Origin: Laccaria trichodermophora
Lineage: Eukaryota; Basidiomycota; Agaricomycetes; Agaricales; Hydnangiaceae
NCBI GenBank assembly: GCA_018417955.1
Contig: JACTVC010000020.1
Location: 372,001 to 436,000, forward strand
Direction: 5' to 3'
DNA: 64,000 nt
Positions 12,286 to 24,094 of the stretch are shown here, one piece after another; the stretch's first letter is position 1, and each line of letters begins with the position of its first letter. The notes under the pieces were generated by a model that saw nothing but the letters and a program-made list of their open reading frames with translations, was not told where the DNA came from and made no database searches. Position numbers and translations under genes: made by a program.

Positions 12286-13868
12286 ATGCTTGCACTCGTG
12301 AATCCGTTTCCACCTGATGTTCACCGTGCTTCACAGCCATCTACTCGTAAATCATCATCTTCAGCAACAAGATCTTCTTCCGCCACACTGTCATCCCACC
12401 ACCCACCGTCGCTGCAGCGGCACCCTTCCGCACCCAACTCACAACCCGCAGTTCACTTCCAGCTCCCGCGGGTCCAACAAAACTATCACCCTGCTCCACC
12501 ACCCATCCAAATTCCCGTTCCGAATCCCCCGACGCCCCCTCAGCCAGCACCATTCGACATACACACCTACCCCTCCACCGATCTCCTCAAATTACTCGCT
12601 TCGCTTCTTACCCAGATAGCAGCGACGAACGACCACCTCTCACCACACCCATCATCTCCCAATTCAGCCCACCCCTCCGCCACCTCTCCCATCGACTTTG
12701 ACCACACTCCACATCCGCCTATCTGGTACACGCTCACAACAGCATCAAGAGGCGCTTTCACAACCCCCGTATCCACCCTCACCTTCCACGCACGAAATGT
12801 CCCCACCATCACACTCGAAGCCTACCTCCTCCGCATACTCAAATACTGTCCAACCACAAACCACGTCTTCCTCTCCCTTCTCGTCTATTTCGATCGCATG
12901 TCCAAACTAAGCCAGGATGCTACAGGACGGGCGTTCGTCATTGATTCGTATAACATCCATCGATTGGTCATTGCTGGCGTAACAGTCGCAAGCAAATTCT
13001 TCAGCGATGTATTTTACACAAACTCGCGATACGCAAAGGTATCGTCCCATTTTTTACTTCTTCTGACGCCACCCACCTCTAATCACCGCGCTATAAATAG
13101 GTCGGCGGTCTGCCCCTCCCTGAACTCAATCAGTTGGAGCTTCAGTTCTTGCTGTTGAATGACTTTCGACTCGTCATATCAAGTGCGGAGATGCAGCGCT
13201 ACGCAGAGCAGTTGATGGTTTTCTCGCGATCGAGTGATCCTGCGCTTTTGTTGAAGCATCCTGCAATTCAACAACCTCAACCTGTCGCCTCTTCGTCATC
13301 AGCAGCGTCATCACCTCACCGTCAAAATAAAACCAGCCCCCTAAGGGTCGTATCGCCTAAAGGGATGGGCGCGATAGACGCTTACGGAGGCCACGTACCG
13401 AGTTCCGAATCTCATGCTGCTTCTATGGCAAAAATGCAAGCTGGTGTCCCGAAATTGAGCTACCCTATTCCTAGAACACCGCGTAGTGCGGGTGTTAATG
13501 GTGGTGGAGCACATCCTCCGCCTCCGCCGTCCCCTGATACGCCGGACGACGAGGATGAGGTAGAGACGGAAACGGAGACAGAAACAGAGACGGAGACGGA
13601 TGGAGGATCAACGACGGACGACGAGCCTACGATTCGACCTGGTGGTGGTGGGAGCAGCGTGTGTAGTAGTGTTAGGAGCAGGAGGGATAGTTTGGCTAGT
13701 AGTGTTTGGGGGGATGAGGAGGATGGGGAGATGGAGGTTGTTGAGAGGGAGGGTGTAGGACGTGGACAGGAGGATGGGGAGAGGACTCCGGATACGTTTG
13801 GGAATGGTGGGGTGAATGGACATGGACATCATGGAAGGGATGGAGATCATGCTATGGGGAGTCCTTGA
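12286..13868 (+). CDS. PHO80-like (PCL family) cyclin
   Basis: Two exons (12286-13038, 13101-13868) give about 506 residues. The first ~130 residues are Ser/Pro-rich and disordered. The cyclin box follows: FHARNVPTITLEAYLLRILKY, FLSLLVYFDRMSKL, NIHRLVIAGVTVASKFFSDV, YTNSRYAKVGGLPLPELNQL and LELQFLLLNDFRL, the standard Pho80 layout with the KVGGL junction across the intron. The C-terminal half is disordered, with a run of seven ET pairs at about 13564-13599, poly-Pro, and acidic stretches. Pho80-type cyclins bind a Pho85-type CDK and control phosphate response, polarity or glycogen; which role applies here is not shown. An in-frame upstream start at 12202 is not ATG and was rejected. Confidence 0.9.
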
Positions 13869-16497
13869 GGTGGAGTTGGTGAGTAAAGGTGGGAGGGGAG
13901 TCGGTTGAACGTGAAGTTGTTGCGCCACCGTTGCTGGGATGGGCCGGGGTCACGTTGGGGTACAGTTTGGTGGAGTTGGCTGGTGGGTGCTCTGGGTGTG
14001 TGATGGAGCTCGCTCGGCCTCTTTGGTTGCTTGTCAGAAGGCTCAAGCCCAAAGCAGAGAATCGCTCCCGTTGGTTGGTACTGGTCCAGTACCTCGATGC
14101 CTAGGCTCGTACACTTTGGCGAGGACCGCTCCCCGCCTATCAAGACCCGCCGCAATATCAAATCCCGCCTCCTTTGACCGTCAATCGACAGTTGTCCGTC
14201 CACTCATACACATGACCCCCAATTGCAAGCTGGCCGGAATCGACAAATACACACACCCGAAACGCAAAAAGCTGCTTTTTCGAATTCTGTGACTCCCGAA
14301 CCCCTCATGCATTAACCCTCAGTACTCAGTTCCTTACCTATCAAACCGCATACTTATCAAACGCATTTCACTTTGCCATTTTGCCACTTTGTCACTGCCA
14401 TATACATGTTTCTGCATTACGCATATACGCATATGAAAGTTTTTTTTTTTTTGTAACATTTACAGTCAATTTTTTTATGCCAAGGATTCTGTTTATTTGA
14501 ATAAGTGTATGATGTTAGATTGTTATATATAGGTTTGTTGAAAGACAGAAAGGAAGAAGGGAAAGAAGGAAATAATTGAAGGGCAGAAAGAAAGAAGTTG
14601 GTCAAGAGTGTGTGGATTGGTGCGGGAGCAGGAAGGAGGGTCGGAGGAAGGTATTTATAAATGTTTAGTTCGGAGGTTGTTCGAAGTTCCCTTCCGCTCT
14701 CCGAGTCATGTTGATCTTTGTCTGTCATGGACGTCACTACCACCAGCCTTTTTATGCACTTATTCAGAGGTTCTGAGTGACACCTTTTCTTGCGTCAACT
14801 TGAAGCCAGGTCACCAATCGCGATATATCTGAATACCTGTTCTTCGGGACGGTGGACTGGAGCTCGTGAAGGTATCATGGATATTTCATATGGTAAGCAC
14901 GACCTGACCACCTCTCTGACTTGCTCACGACAAACGATGGTTTGTTGAAGGGAAACACTGAAGTCAAGCTCAGCTGGCGCCATGGAGAGACGATGTCTGG
15001 CTTGGTCCTTCGTACCTTGGATCACCGTGCTCTCGCCGCTTGGATTGGGGCTAGAAAGGCCCACATATCGCCACCCGGCCTATAATCAAATGCGTTACAA
15101 TAATTATTTTTACGATGCAGGAGGGAACTTTCGTTGACGGCGGATAAAAAGAATCCGTTTTCCTGATCCTGATCCTGTAGCTCGCGCCGGGTATGGTTCG
15201 AAAGCCTTGATATGGTAAGATATCGCCACATGATCACCCTTTTAATTCATTTATGACACATGATGCTGTAGGACAGGGAATGTTCATAAAACATGGCTAG
15301 CTGGCCGTTTGTGGAGGGAAAGAGATATCTTTCCTGATACCGTGGTTCGTGTCTTGGTGCTTGGGAGACATAGTATGTGCAACTTGATGATACCCTCTAA
15401 ATTAATCACACAACCTAGCAGAACAAACTTTCTCAAAACACACGGATTTGATAACCTAACTACGGAAGACTCTGGATATCGGCCGCGGCCGCGGCCACTC
15501 TTGGCTCGAAGCTCACACGTATCTGTGCTGTCATGCGCCATACCCTCAGGCGTTGCTAAGCGATGTAAGCAACGTTCATACGGAATCCGAAGGCGGCGGA
15601 GGTGATGTCTCCCTGATCCGCTGGACTTTAAATTGGCACCCTCGTGGGCATCCACCAGCTCATCAGCACCCATTCACTATACACAATCGTATCAAAGAGG
15701 GACGCTTCAATTGCTATTGCTGAAGCTGGTGAAGCGAATCGTCGTCCTAATTCTTAGCTCACTCGCGTCCGGGAACCGCCAGTGGAAAGATACCGTACTA
15801 TAGGACACGCCAATCACCCAATCTCCGCTTTCCATATCAGCCTGGAGGAGCTCTTCCACCATGACCATCGTTCGTACTCACCGATCTTGCAACCACCTGT
15901 TTTCAAGACGTTACGGCGCAAACGTTGCTGGTGGTGGGGCGAAACATCTTCCACTCTTGGGTTGGCTTGGAGCTGACTGGAAAGATACCATTGAAATATG
16001 TGCGCACGAGGGACAATCTCCACCCTTTACAACTCACTCGGAGGAGCGCTCATCCACAACTACGGAGAAGATTGTTTTGGTCACCTCTCGGGTTGAACGT
16101 GTGTTTTATCTCTCTGTTTTGAATATATTCCAAGCTCGAACGTTGTGAACATATATAGCAATCAACACCTTTATCAAGCGCTACTGGTTTGTGTTACCTG
16201 ACTGGGATGCCTCAAGTTCGATATGACTGTGACGGTTGATGTTTATATTTACAGCTTGCAAGAATTGACATGAGAAGACGAATTTGGACTAAGGAAAGTG
16301 CGATTATAGGGTATCTCCTTTTTGAAAGAAATCGAAATGAATGAATGAACCAGACCACCACCGATCAAGCTCAAGAGCCGGGCACAAAAAACGCGATACG
16401 CCGCATTGTGGTGCACGGTAGACGCCCGTTGATTACTGATTGCGTACAGCAGCGTTTGTCAACCCCCAAGTCCTTGCAGATGTCCTCGCGAGTGCTC
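13869..16497. other. Long gap with no confident gene
   Basis: About 2.6 kb between the cyclin and the 775-residue protein. Contents seen: a T run near 14440, purine-rich repeats of the AAGGAAG type near 14545-14600, and a short CGGCCG repeat at 15480-15496. Several open frames of 60-130 codons occur on both strands (for example 15284-15673 minus and 15782-16150 plus), but they lack coherent codon use, motifs or a splice pattern. They may be remnants or untranslated regions. Confidence 0.4.
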
Positions 16498-18885
16498 TCA
16501 GTCCCAGAGCGTCCGATCCAGGGATGTCGGCTGCTGAGAGCTGTGAAACCCTATGCACGGCTTCCGCGAGCTCAGACGAGGGTTCGATCTCTTTGCGTTG
16601 TGTGTATACGTCAGTGAGTATTTTATGGAGAATTCGAAGATCCTATCGTTGACCATGGGGTTAATCTTAGATGAAGATGGGTGCGAGGCAGAACGTACGG
16701 GTGTTTCCAGCTTCCTCTTCCCCTTGATAAGACCCAGCAATGCCATCGTCCATTCAGCATGCTCGTTTTCGACCTCCCGGTCTGGCTCTTCACGTGCCTT
16801 TTCTTCGTGGTCCAACTTGGCCCTCTTGTTTGTCATCGGAGACTCGGGAGGTGTTGAGAATTCAATGTCCTCCACATCCTCCACCTGGTCATATGGCGCA
16901 AATGCCACGGCAGGCTGGACAATGACCATTTCCTCCCTCATTCGTTTCCCAAGAACCGATTCTGTGTGCAGGTTCTCCGAAATGTGCAAATTCTCCAAGG
17001 GCGCACGTTGCTTATCAGCTTGCAATATATTCGAGGTTGAATACGTTCCCGTCAGTGGTAGCGAGGTGGATGATATAGCATCCAAATCTGGGATGATGAG
17101 CATATCGATTTCATCTTCGGATGCGAGGCCGTAGGGTTGACGCCCGACTGAGATTGGCACTGATTCGGCACGAGGTGAGGCGCTAGGCGAGGTTGATCTG
17201 AGATCAGAAGCAGGGGTAGACCTCTTGCTCTGGGAGTTGAGCCGTCAGTTTTTGGCATGGTTGGTCATATGGAGAAAACAAACACGCACCTTCAAAGATG
17301 GCCCCCTTCCTCGGTTTTTACGGCCAGTCCCGAAGGTCTGCTCAATGAGTTCCTCCAGCGCTACGGAATCTGGCATCTCGTGCACAGCCTTGCTTGTCCA
17401 CTCCGTTCCCTTCTCCTCCATGACACCCTCCACCTTGTGCTTTTCTTTCATCGAAGCCAGTAAAAACCTCACGTTCATAGCGACGAGCGAAGTCTCTCTG
17501 TTCTCAAGTGTCTTGCGAAATCGCACAGGAGCCACATCCGCTTCACACCACCTCTCCAGTTCCTCCTGGTTGGCCTCGTACGCCTGTGCTGCTTTGCCAT
17601 TAGTGTATGGGAGCTGCTGCTTGTAAACAACGTTCTCTTTCGCACGACGCGCATAGACTCTCCGCGTCGTTTCCTGCGCCGATTCGGAAGCTAGAGTGGA
17701 ACTCGAGGCGGACATTGGAGGAGGTGCCGTATAACGGTGCAGGACATTGGATTTGGGCTTCGCTTGGACTCGGGGTGAGGGCGAGAGCATTAGTTGGGCG
17801 TTGGCTGCGAAGGTTGCGGCGAGTGCTTTTTGCAGGCTGGTCGTGGTCTTGGTCTGGGGCATTGTCGACGATAATTTGAATGGAACTCGTGGTGGAGATG
17901 GTGAAGTTGATGGTTTGGTAGGTGGAGATGACGGTGACTGGGCATTGGAGAAGATGCTGCCGCTTGTGGAGTGGATGAGAGTGGACAAAGGCAGTCGAGT
18001 CGTGGAACGACGGTTCCTAGCGTTTTCGGTGGCGTCATCCATCTCAAGGCCGTACGTGTCGAGGATGTCGACGTCGCGATGAGTGTCACCGACATCGGTG
18101 GTTAGAGCTCCTTCGATGTCGACAGCTTTCACTGGGGCGGGCGTGTCTATGAAGACACCTAGAAACCCGGTTTTCTGACGAATCCGCTGCGACCAATCGA
18201 GAGACGGAGCACAAGAGTTCGAAAGCAATGTTCCTCTCCCTTCCGCTTGCGGTAAATTGCCTTCAACCTTGAACTTGAGATCAATTACCTGAGTTGTCTT
18301 CCAGCGCTCAGACGTTGTCGTCATTGATCTCGCAAAATCAATCAAACTATGTGCCAGGGAAGTCGACGCGGAGGAAACGATTTTGGAGTCCGTGATTGAA
18401 GCTGCCTTTGAACGTGAAGGTGCTGAACCCGTTTTTTTCTTTGTGGTCGACTTTCTTATGGAGATTGGTGTTTGCGAACCTGGACGACCGTCATTGCCGG
18501 TGCTGGAGCGTGACGTTGGTGGGGTCGGATAGCGGCCGCTCGATGTCGAGATATCTGCAGCTGCATTGGATCTGCGCCGATGGGTTGAAGGACGTGGTGG
18601 AGAGTTTGGAGGAACTACCTCTCCCGAACGCTGTGATCCATCCCCACGTGACTTTATTGGGGTCGGGGGCTTTCTCTCAAGCATGTCCGTTTCGAGTTCG
18701 TCTTGATCAGATCCGCCTTCTGATGGTTCACTGGACATGCTGGGAAGTGCCGTCCACGATGGCAGGTCGTCTTCAGTGGATGTTCGCAATCCTTGGCTAC
18801 TGGGTAAGTTGGAGTAGCTTGGTTCAAAGGTTGTGGTTTTCTGTTTTGTTGTTCCATTTTGACTATGGGTCATTCCAGCTAGCAT
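16498..18885 (-). CDS. Unrecognised 775-residue Ser/Thr/Pro-rich protein
   Basis: Two exons (17290-18885 and 16498-17229) join in phase with a 60-bp intron. I do not recognise the family. The N-terminal ~190 residues are disordered, with many SP/TP sites (PPTPIKSR, PNSPPRPS, PTPPTSRSS). A more ordered middle reads LIDFARSMTTTSERWKTTQV, DLKFKVEGNLPQAEGRG and TGFLGVFIDTPAPVKAVDIE. Near residues 430-530 there is a helical charged section (YEANQEELERWCEADVAPVR, RETSLVAMNVRFLLASMKEK). Basic patches (KNRGRGPSLK, KSTTKKK, TNKRAKLDHEEK) could be nuclear localisation signals, so a nuclear role is inferred. Its likely start at 18885 lies only some 20 bp from the transposon island, so its upstream region is transposon-derived. 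The last ~60 residues may instead be an unspliced tail. Confidence 0.65.
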
Positions 18886-19727
18886 ACAATCAATTGACTA
18901 GCCAGTGAAGATTGTTTTAGGGGAAGTTGGGGAATGCAAGTTGATGAGGTTCTGCAAAATTGTAACACAAAGCATCAGCAATATTGTTTGAAAGCATGTT
19001 GCCAGCACAAGCAGATGATTGAAAGCTGCAGTGTAGCTCTGTCAGCCTTGGAGCCAGCATGTAGTTGGCAGTTGCTGGCTGCACAATACAAGAAGAAACA
19101 GGGTGGAAAGTTGCGTGAGGAAGCTCTGGTCATGGTCTGACTAGGCAGACTGGCATTTGGTTGAGGTCTGCCAACCAAGCATATATCCTTCCATACTGAG
19201 CCTCACCATTAGGAACAGCATGATAGAGGTGCTCTGAGATATGCACTGGGACATGCAAATGACAGCATGCCCCATAGAAAGGAAGGGTGGAATAACAGTA
19301 AAGAAAAATAGAGAAGTGCAGTGAGGGCCAATGCCATTTGAAAATAGAACACCCAATAGAAGTCAGAGCATATATTTGTGCTCACCAGGCAGCAAAATCC
19401 TGACTGAGTTTTCTCTATGATCTGATATTTGTTGGAACAGTGTTGGAATGTGTGGCAGGACTTGTTGGGGGATTTGGGTGATGGAAACAAAGGTATCTGA
19501 TGAAGATGTGGATGACAGATTGATCAGTTATTTGTTGCTAGTTATTCATGTTTGGCTTTTGATGCTTTTGTTTAGGGCAGGTCCTACCAACCTTGGCACC
19601 CCCCTCAGTCAGCAGTCACAAAATGTCACACTTTCTGGCAGATAAGCATGATCAATCATGACTTCTCAAGAAAAAGAACTTTATCAATTCATCATTTTTT
19701 CTTTCAAGAGAAAAGTGGAAAAAGGTT

Positions 19728-21150
19728 GGATTAGACCCAGGCTCCTAAAAGCAGCTGCTTGTATCGCTTGATGAGCCCACTACATATTATTAGTGGTACA
19801 AATATTATGATCTGAGGGGATTGAACAAATAAACAAAACTACTGTCCCATTTCAATCAATTCAGCAGTCACGTGTCATGGTGCCCTCCAAAATGCTGAAA
19901 TGTCATGCTTGTCACAGACATTTTTGTGGTGTGCTGAATTCCTCTGGCAACAATGTCACCAATATAGAAATTTTTTTGTTGCCTGCAGTGCCAGACTGCT
20001 GAAAATTTAGGCACATCACACCAACTTTGGGAAGTTGCTGAAACCAAAATTTCGGCAGGTCCATCATGCATCATGGGCCCTGCTGAATTGATTGAAATGG
20101 CACAGTATGGGCTTGAGCTCACAATAGAGCGGCTGCCAGAAAGGTTGCTTGGGCAGCTTGGACATCATTGATTAACACTAGTGTTGGGTCCCAATCTGCA
20201 AGGAACCCTGGCATGTCACATTTTGGTCACCAACACTGTTTTGCCTAATCTACAGGTGCTTTGCACACATCATCCACACCGTCTTCAACAGGATCTCTAA
20301 GTATGACTCTATCTTGAGAATCAACACATGTTTCCTTTTGCCAATGGATGTGTGCTATCAACTCATTCAGACCTGACTCCTTTCTTTGGATGAAGATCTG
20401 CCATATCACATCAGCACATGCCATTTTGAGGTGGAAGATGCCTATAATGGGCACCATGAACTGTATATGGCTCAAGGGCATTGATTCCTTGTGTAGATGT
20501 TGGATGGTAAGGAGGTCTTCAGACACCAGAATGACCTGGTCCTGTGGGTCTCACATGCTCAGTATATGATTTGGATTGCCAAGGTTCTCATAGTCAGACA
20601 ATCTGAGGAGGGCCCTCCCACTGGTGCTATGCCTCATAATACCCAAGCAGGGCACCTGTTTTTGGAAGACAAGTTCTTCAATCATGTATGCTGTTAGCTT
20701 GAATCACTCACAATCAACTAGGGAGTTGAACTAGTAGTTAGTTCTACAATGAAAGAGCTTTTATAGCCAGTACATATGTAGACATATGTATATATTGAAC
20801 TTGACACAACATTACAATGATGAGTATGGCCTATGGTGTATTGCAGCACAGTTCTGTTCTATGTGTTCCATAGCCTCTCCTCTACCACTACCACTGTCCA
20901 AACTGGCCTGTAGGAGGACCTGTCACACAAGCCCAAAGGGGCCTTGGGTTGGGACCCAACATTAAGATTAATCAATGATTTCAGAGTTCCCTGAGCAACC
21001 TTTCTGGCAGCCACTCTATCATGAGCTTGAGTCCTTAGTTTTGTTTATTTGTCCATCCCATCAATGATCACATCATATTATTTGTCATACCACTAATAGT
21101 ATGAAGAGACTCATCAAGTGATAAGTGGCTGCTTTTAGAAGCCTGGATTA
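19728..21150. repeat. Element with long inverted repeats
   Basis: A left arm (about 19728-20195) and a right arm (about 20949-21150) are inverted copies of each other over some 200 bp, at perhaps 80-85% identity by eye. Shared landmarks are CTAAAAGCAGC, ATTAGTGGTA, AAATAAACAAAAC, GCTGCCAGAAAGGTTGCT and TTGGGTCCCAA. The left arm is longer because a 264-bp MITE sits inside it. The ~750 bp between the arms contain broken open frames on the plus strand (such as 20497-20697) with no recognised motif. It may be a foldback element or two opposed copies of one repeat. Confidence 0.7.
19842..20105. mobile_element. MITE with 26-bp terminal inverted repeats and TA target duplication
   Basis: The ends read CTGTCCCATTTCAATCAATT and, inverted, CTGTGCCATTTCAATCAATT, extending on through CAGCAG, with one mismatch. 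TA dinucleotides flank both sides (19840-19841 and 20106-20107). The opposite arm of the surrounding inverted repeat has the same flanks joined at a single TA with no insert, giving an empty site. The 264-bp size, lack of coding capacity and TA duplication suggest a Tc1/mariner-type non-autonomous element; the superfamily is inferred. Confidence 0.8.
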
Positions 21151-21226
21151 GACCTGGCATCTGGTGAGATCAATAACCCCCATGTGAGCTATCACATGAG
21201 AAGCCTATAGGCACACCTTGTCACAC

Positions 21227-22251
21227 CAGTGTTGTCATTGACCCAGGTCTGACCAGGTCAGTCAAAGGGTCAGTCAAAAAAAGGGTGGTCAAGTCAAGAT
21301 CCTTGACTGACCTGGGTCAAGAGTTTTCATGAGATAACAGAGGTCTGAGCTCCAGCCAATCCACCATGGCACACTTGCAAAATAGCTCTTGCCAACCTCT
21401 TTTTATATCTTGGAGATTCAACTGCAAACTTGGAACAGGGACTGGCATTTGATTGAATTTGAGGTACCTACTTTATAGTAGAAGAAATTAGAATCCTCCT
21501 ACTTCAAATCTGAGTCTACCAAATTTCTGCAGGTGAAAATATGAGGCACCCTCTTGGCCTGAGCTTTTGTGCAAGCTTCACAATCTGCCACTTGCTTACA
21601 CTTGAGACAGGGTCCAATGAATTTTTAGGACAAATCAGGACATATGCACCTCCATAATTGTTGCCATTTGTAAAATAAGGAAGCTGGTGTGCATCCCAAA
21701 AACATCAATTGTCAAAATTACAAAATGAAGAACAATAAAAACATCAAGCACATTCAATTTGCATATTTAAACAATTTCTTTTTGAAATAATCTTGGTAGC
21801 CATGGCAACACCACTCAGCTGAAGAATATGTTGAAGAATAAAATAATGAAAATGACCACTCAATGTGCTCAACATTCTTATTGTTCATCAGTTTGAGATT
21901 TTGATAATAAATATTTTTGGGTTGTACATCAGCTTTATTATTCAACAAGTGTCTACAATTATGGAGGTACCTTTGCCCAGATCAAACATTGGACCCTGCC
22001 TCAAGTGTTAGCTTGGGTGTACATGCTGACACAATATTTGCACCATGCATCAAGGTGTGTGCATATTTGGTACCTATTCAAAGTAGAATATCATTGCTAT
22101 GCTGTCTATATCTACCAAGCACCATTCTTCTAGCCTAATTACATCATGTCAGTAGATCCATTCAACATGATCTTGACCCCCTTGACCTTTCTTGACTAAC
22201 CCTTTGACATGGCCTTTTTTTGATGGGGTCAAAAAGGTCAAGACAACACTG
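21227..22251. mobile_element. Non-coding element with CAGTGTTGTC inverted ends
   Basis: The left end CAGTGTTGTCATTGACC is mirrored at the right by GGTCAAGACAACACTG, and both subterminal regions carry clusters of GGTCAA/TTGACC and AGTCAA motifs in opposite orientation. The 1-kb interior has no long open frame and no CpG. CAGTG-type ends are typical of the hAT superfamily. The expected 8-bp target duplication is only half matched (TGTCACAC against TGTCTTAT), so the assignment is tentative. Confidence 0.55.
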
Positions 22252-22606
22252 TGTCTTATCCATAATCTAAGCACTTTTTATTGCTGTCTCCTCTTTCCTG
22301 TTGGCTCTACCACACTCAGTGTTGGGGCTCTCTCACATTCCAACTCCTCCTTCATCTCTGCCAAATCATCACTTCTTCCCAGAAGTTGATTGATATCTCT
22401 GTTTTTTTGTGTAGCATGTTAGGATTCATCCTGGTCTCTTGAGGGGGACAAAAAGAAATTCAGAGGTCAGCATGATATACCACCAGTAGATAGAAGTATG
22501 AGGTCCAAGTCAAGTCTGAGAGGATTGAGAACCAGTGAGGCAAGTGTGAATGTGGAGAGAAGTCATAGCATAGACTTTAGCATAGGCTAGTGTAGCCTCC
22601 ACATAT

Positions 22607-22811
22607 AGTGTTTGAAAGTCTGGTCTGGTCCAGTCTTTTAGTGTCCAGTGGCTTAGACCATAACTGTAACTAGTCCTCCCAATTCCAGAAACTTCAGAAA
22701 ACTGAACTGAACTGCAACAGACCAGTCTTTTGCAGTCCTTTGTGGTTACAAGACTGGTATTAACCAGTGCTGGTCTTGACTGGTTTGTGACTGGTCTAAA
22801 CTGGTCTTCAT
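22607..22811 (+). repeat. 205-bp dispersed repeat, copy A
   Basis: It begins AGTGTTTGAAAGTC and ends CTGGTCTTCAT. The unit is rich in CTGGTC/GACCAG motifs that could fold on themselves. It is about 80% like copy B, and both are exactly 205 bp by my count. Confidence 0.7.
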
Positions 22812-22974
22812 AGGGGTCAGGTGGCCATGAAACAATAATATTCCAAGTATTTTATGTACAAGGAGGTCAGTGTACACAACTTGTTACATAGTGATGTGCA
22901 TGGGTGACCACAGGTGTCTCCACATTTACCTTTACCATCTGTTGACATGCCAGGTTGTCATCAACATATGCCAT

Positions 22975-23480
22975 TGATCATTTGTCTGTGTATCATCATT
23001 GTGTAGTGTAGTGTATCTGTATATTGTTGTCATTCATCTATGTATCATTGTAGTTGTTGTTCATGTGTGAGTAGTCATTGTTGTTTGTGGGCTATGTCAT
23101 CATTAACATATGTTGTCTGTCTTCATTTGCCCATGTATCATCATTGTTGTTGTTCATCTGTGTGTAGCCATCATCATTCGTTGGTTATTGATTGCCATGC
23201 CACATGATGTGGCCCCTGCTTCTCATGTGTGTCAAAACAGGAGATGGGGAGGGGTGTCAGATTGCTCACCTGAATTGATGCAGATGGTGATGACAACATG
23301 GGTCATCACTGTCTGGATGATGTGGCACATCCATTGATGTGCCATGTATGATGTCATTGTCATCCATCTGTGTGTTGTCATTGTTCATCCAAGTGTTGCC
23401 ATTGTTTGTCCATCTATCATCTTTGTAAATTCATGTATCATCAGTGTTTGCCCATGTGTTGTCATCCTTTGTCAGTTATT
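22975..23480 (+). repeat. Degenerate minisatellite (TGTATCATCATTGTTGT-like)
   Basis: Imperfect repeats of CATCTGTGTRT(C/A)ATCATTGTTGT-type units run through this stretch. Open frames read from it consist of repeated valine, isoleucine, cysteine and histidine residues and are not genes. Confidence 0.6.
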
Positions 23481-23613
23481 GGTTGTTACATCGCCAATGG
23501 TGATGTGGCCCCTATTTTTTCATGTGAGAAAAGAAGAGGGGAAGGCAAGGTAAGCTACTCACCTCAATTGATATGAACAGCAATGATGACATGTGTTGTT
23601 GCCATCTGGAGTT

Positions 23614-23818
23614 AGTGTTTGGAAGTCCAGTCTGGTCCAGTCTTTGGGCCTTGAAGGCCTTAGACCATAACCACAACTGGTCCTCACAATTCCCAAACCT
23701 GCAAAAAACCAGACCAGACTGACCCAGACTGGTCTAGTGTGGTTTTCTGCAGTTACAAGACCAGTTAAGACCAGTTATGGTCTCAACCAGTTTGTAACTG
23801 GTCAGGGCTGGTCTTCAT
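23614..23818 (+). repeat. 205-bp dispersed repeat, copy B
   Basis: It begins AGTGTTTGGAAGTCCAG and ends GGTCTTCAT. It matches copy A along its length, and a shorter diverged copy C lies at 38004. Confidence 0.7.
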
Positions 23819-24062
23819 AGTGAAATGTAACATGATTAAGTGTATACATACATGTAAGTAATCAGTAACCCCAATGTATGTGTGTGGTCTCACAATGAGA
23901 GCAGTTGGTGGTGATGTGGCAGTACTGGGTGCTTGCTTGGTGAGCTGTGGACTCATGTTGTGTGAAGGTGTCACAGGGTAGCTGCTACTCAACTGCTGTT
24001 CATTGGTTCACTACATCCTCACAGAGTTTTCTATGTTGTTGCGCTGTTCCCGATATCACTGG

Positions 24063-24094
24063 TGTGATATAGGATAGGAAGGGAATGCCCAGAG
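24063..24094 (+). repeat. 319-bp LTR, left copy, first fragment
   Basis: It begins TGTGATATAGGATAGGAAGG and is cut after the first 32 bases by the 24095-29009 element. It continues at 29010 after a 5-bp duplication CAGAG. Confidence 0.8.

Noticed and set aside
13564..13599. ACGGAGACGGAAAC-type repeat as a non-coding microsatellite
   Set aside because: It lies in frame inside the cyclin gene and encodes Glu-Thr pairs, so it is a coding low-complexity tract.
15478..15500. CGGCCGCGGCCGCGGCC palindrome as a regulatory or origin element
   Set aside because: It is a short GC-rich repeat without any supporting context.
22975..23480. CRISPR-like array
   Set aside because: The repeats are degenerate, lack unique spacers of constant length, and the genome is eukaryotic.
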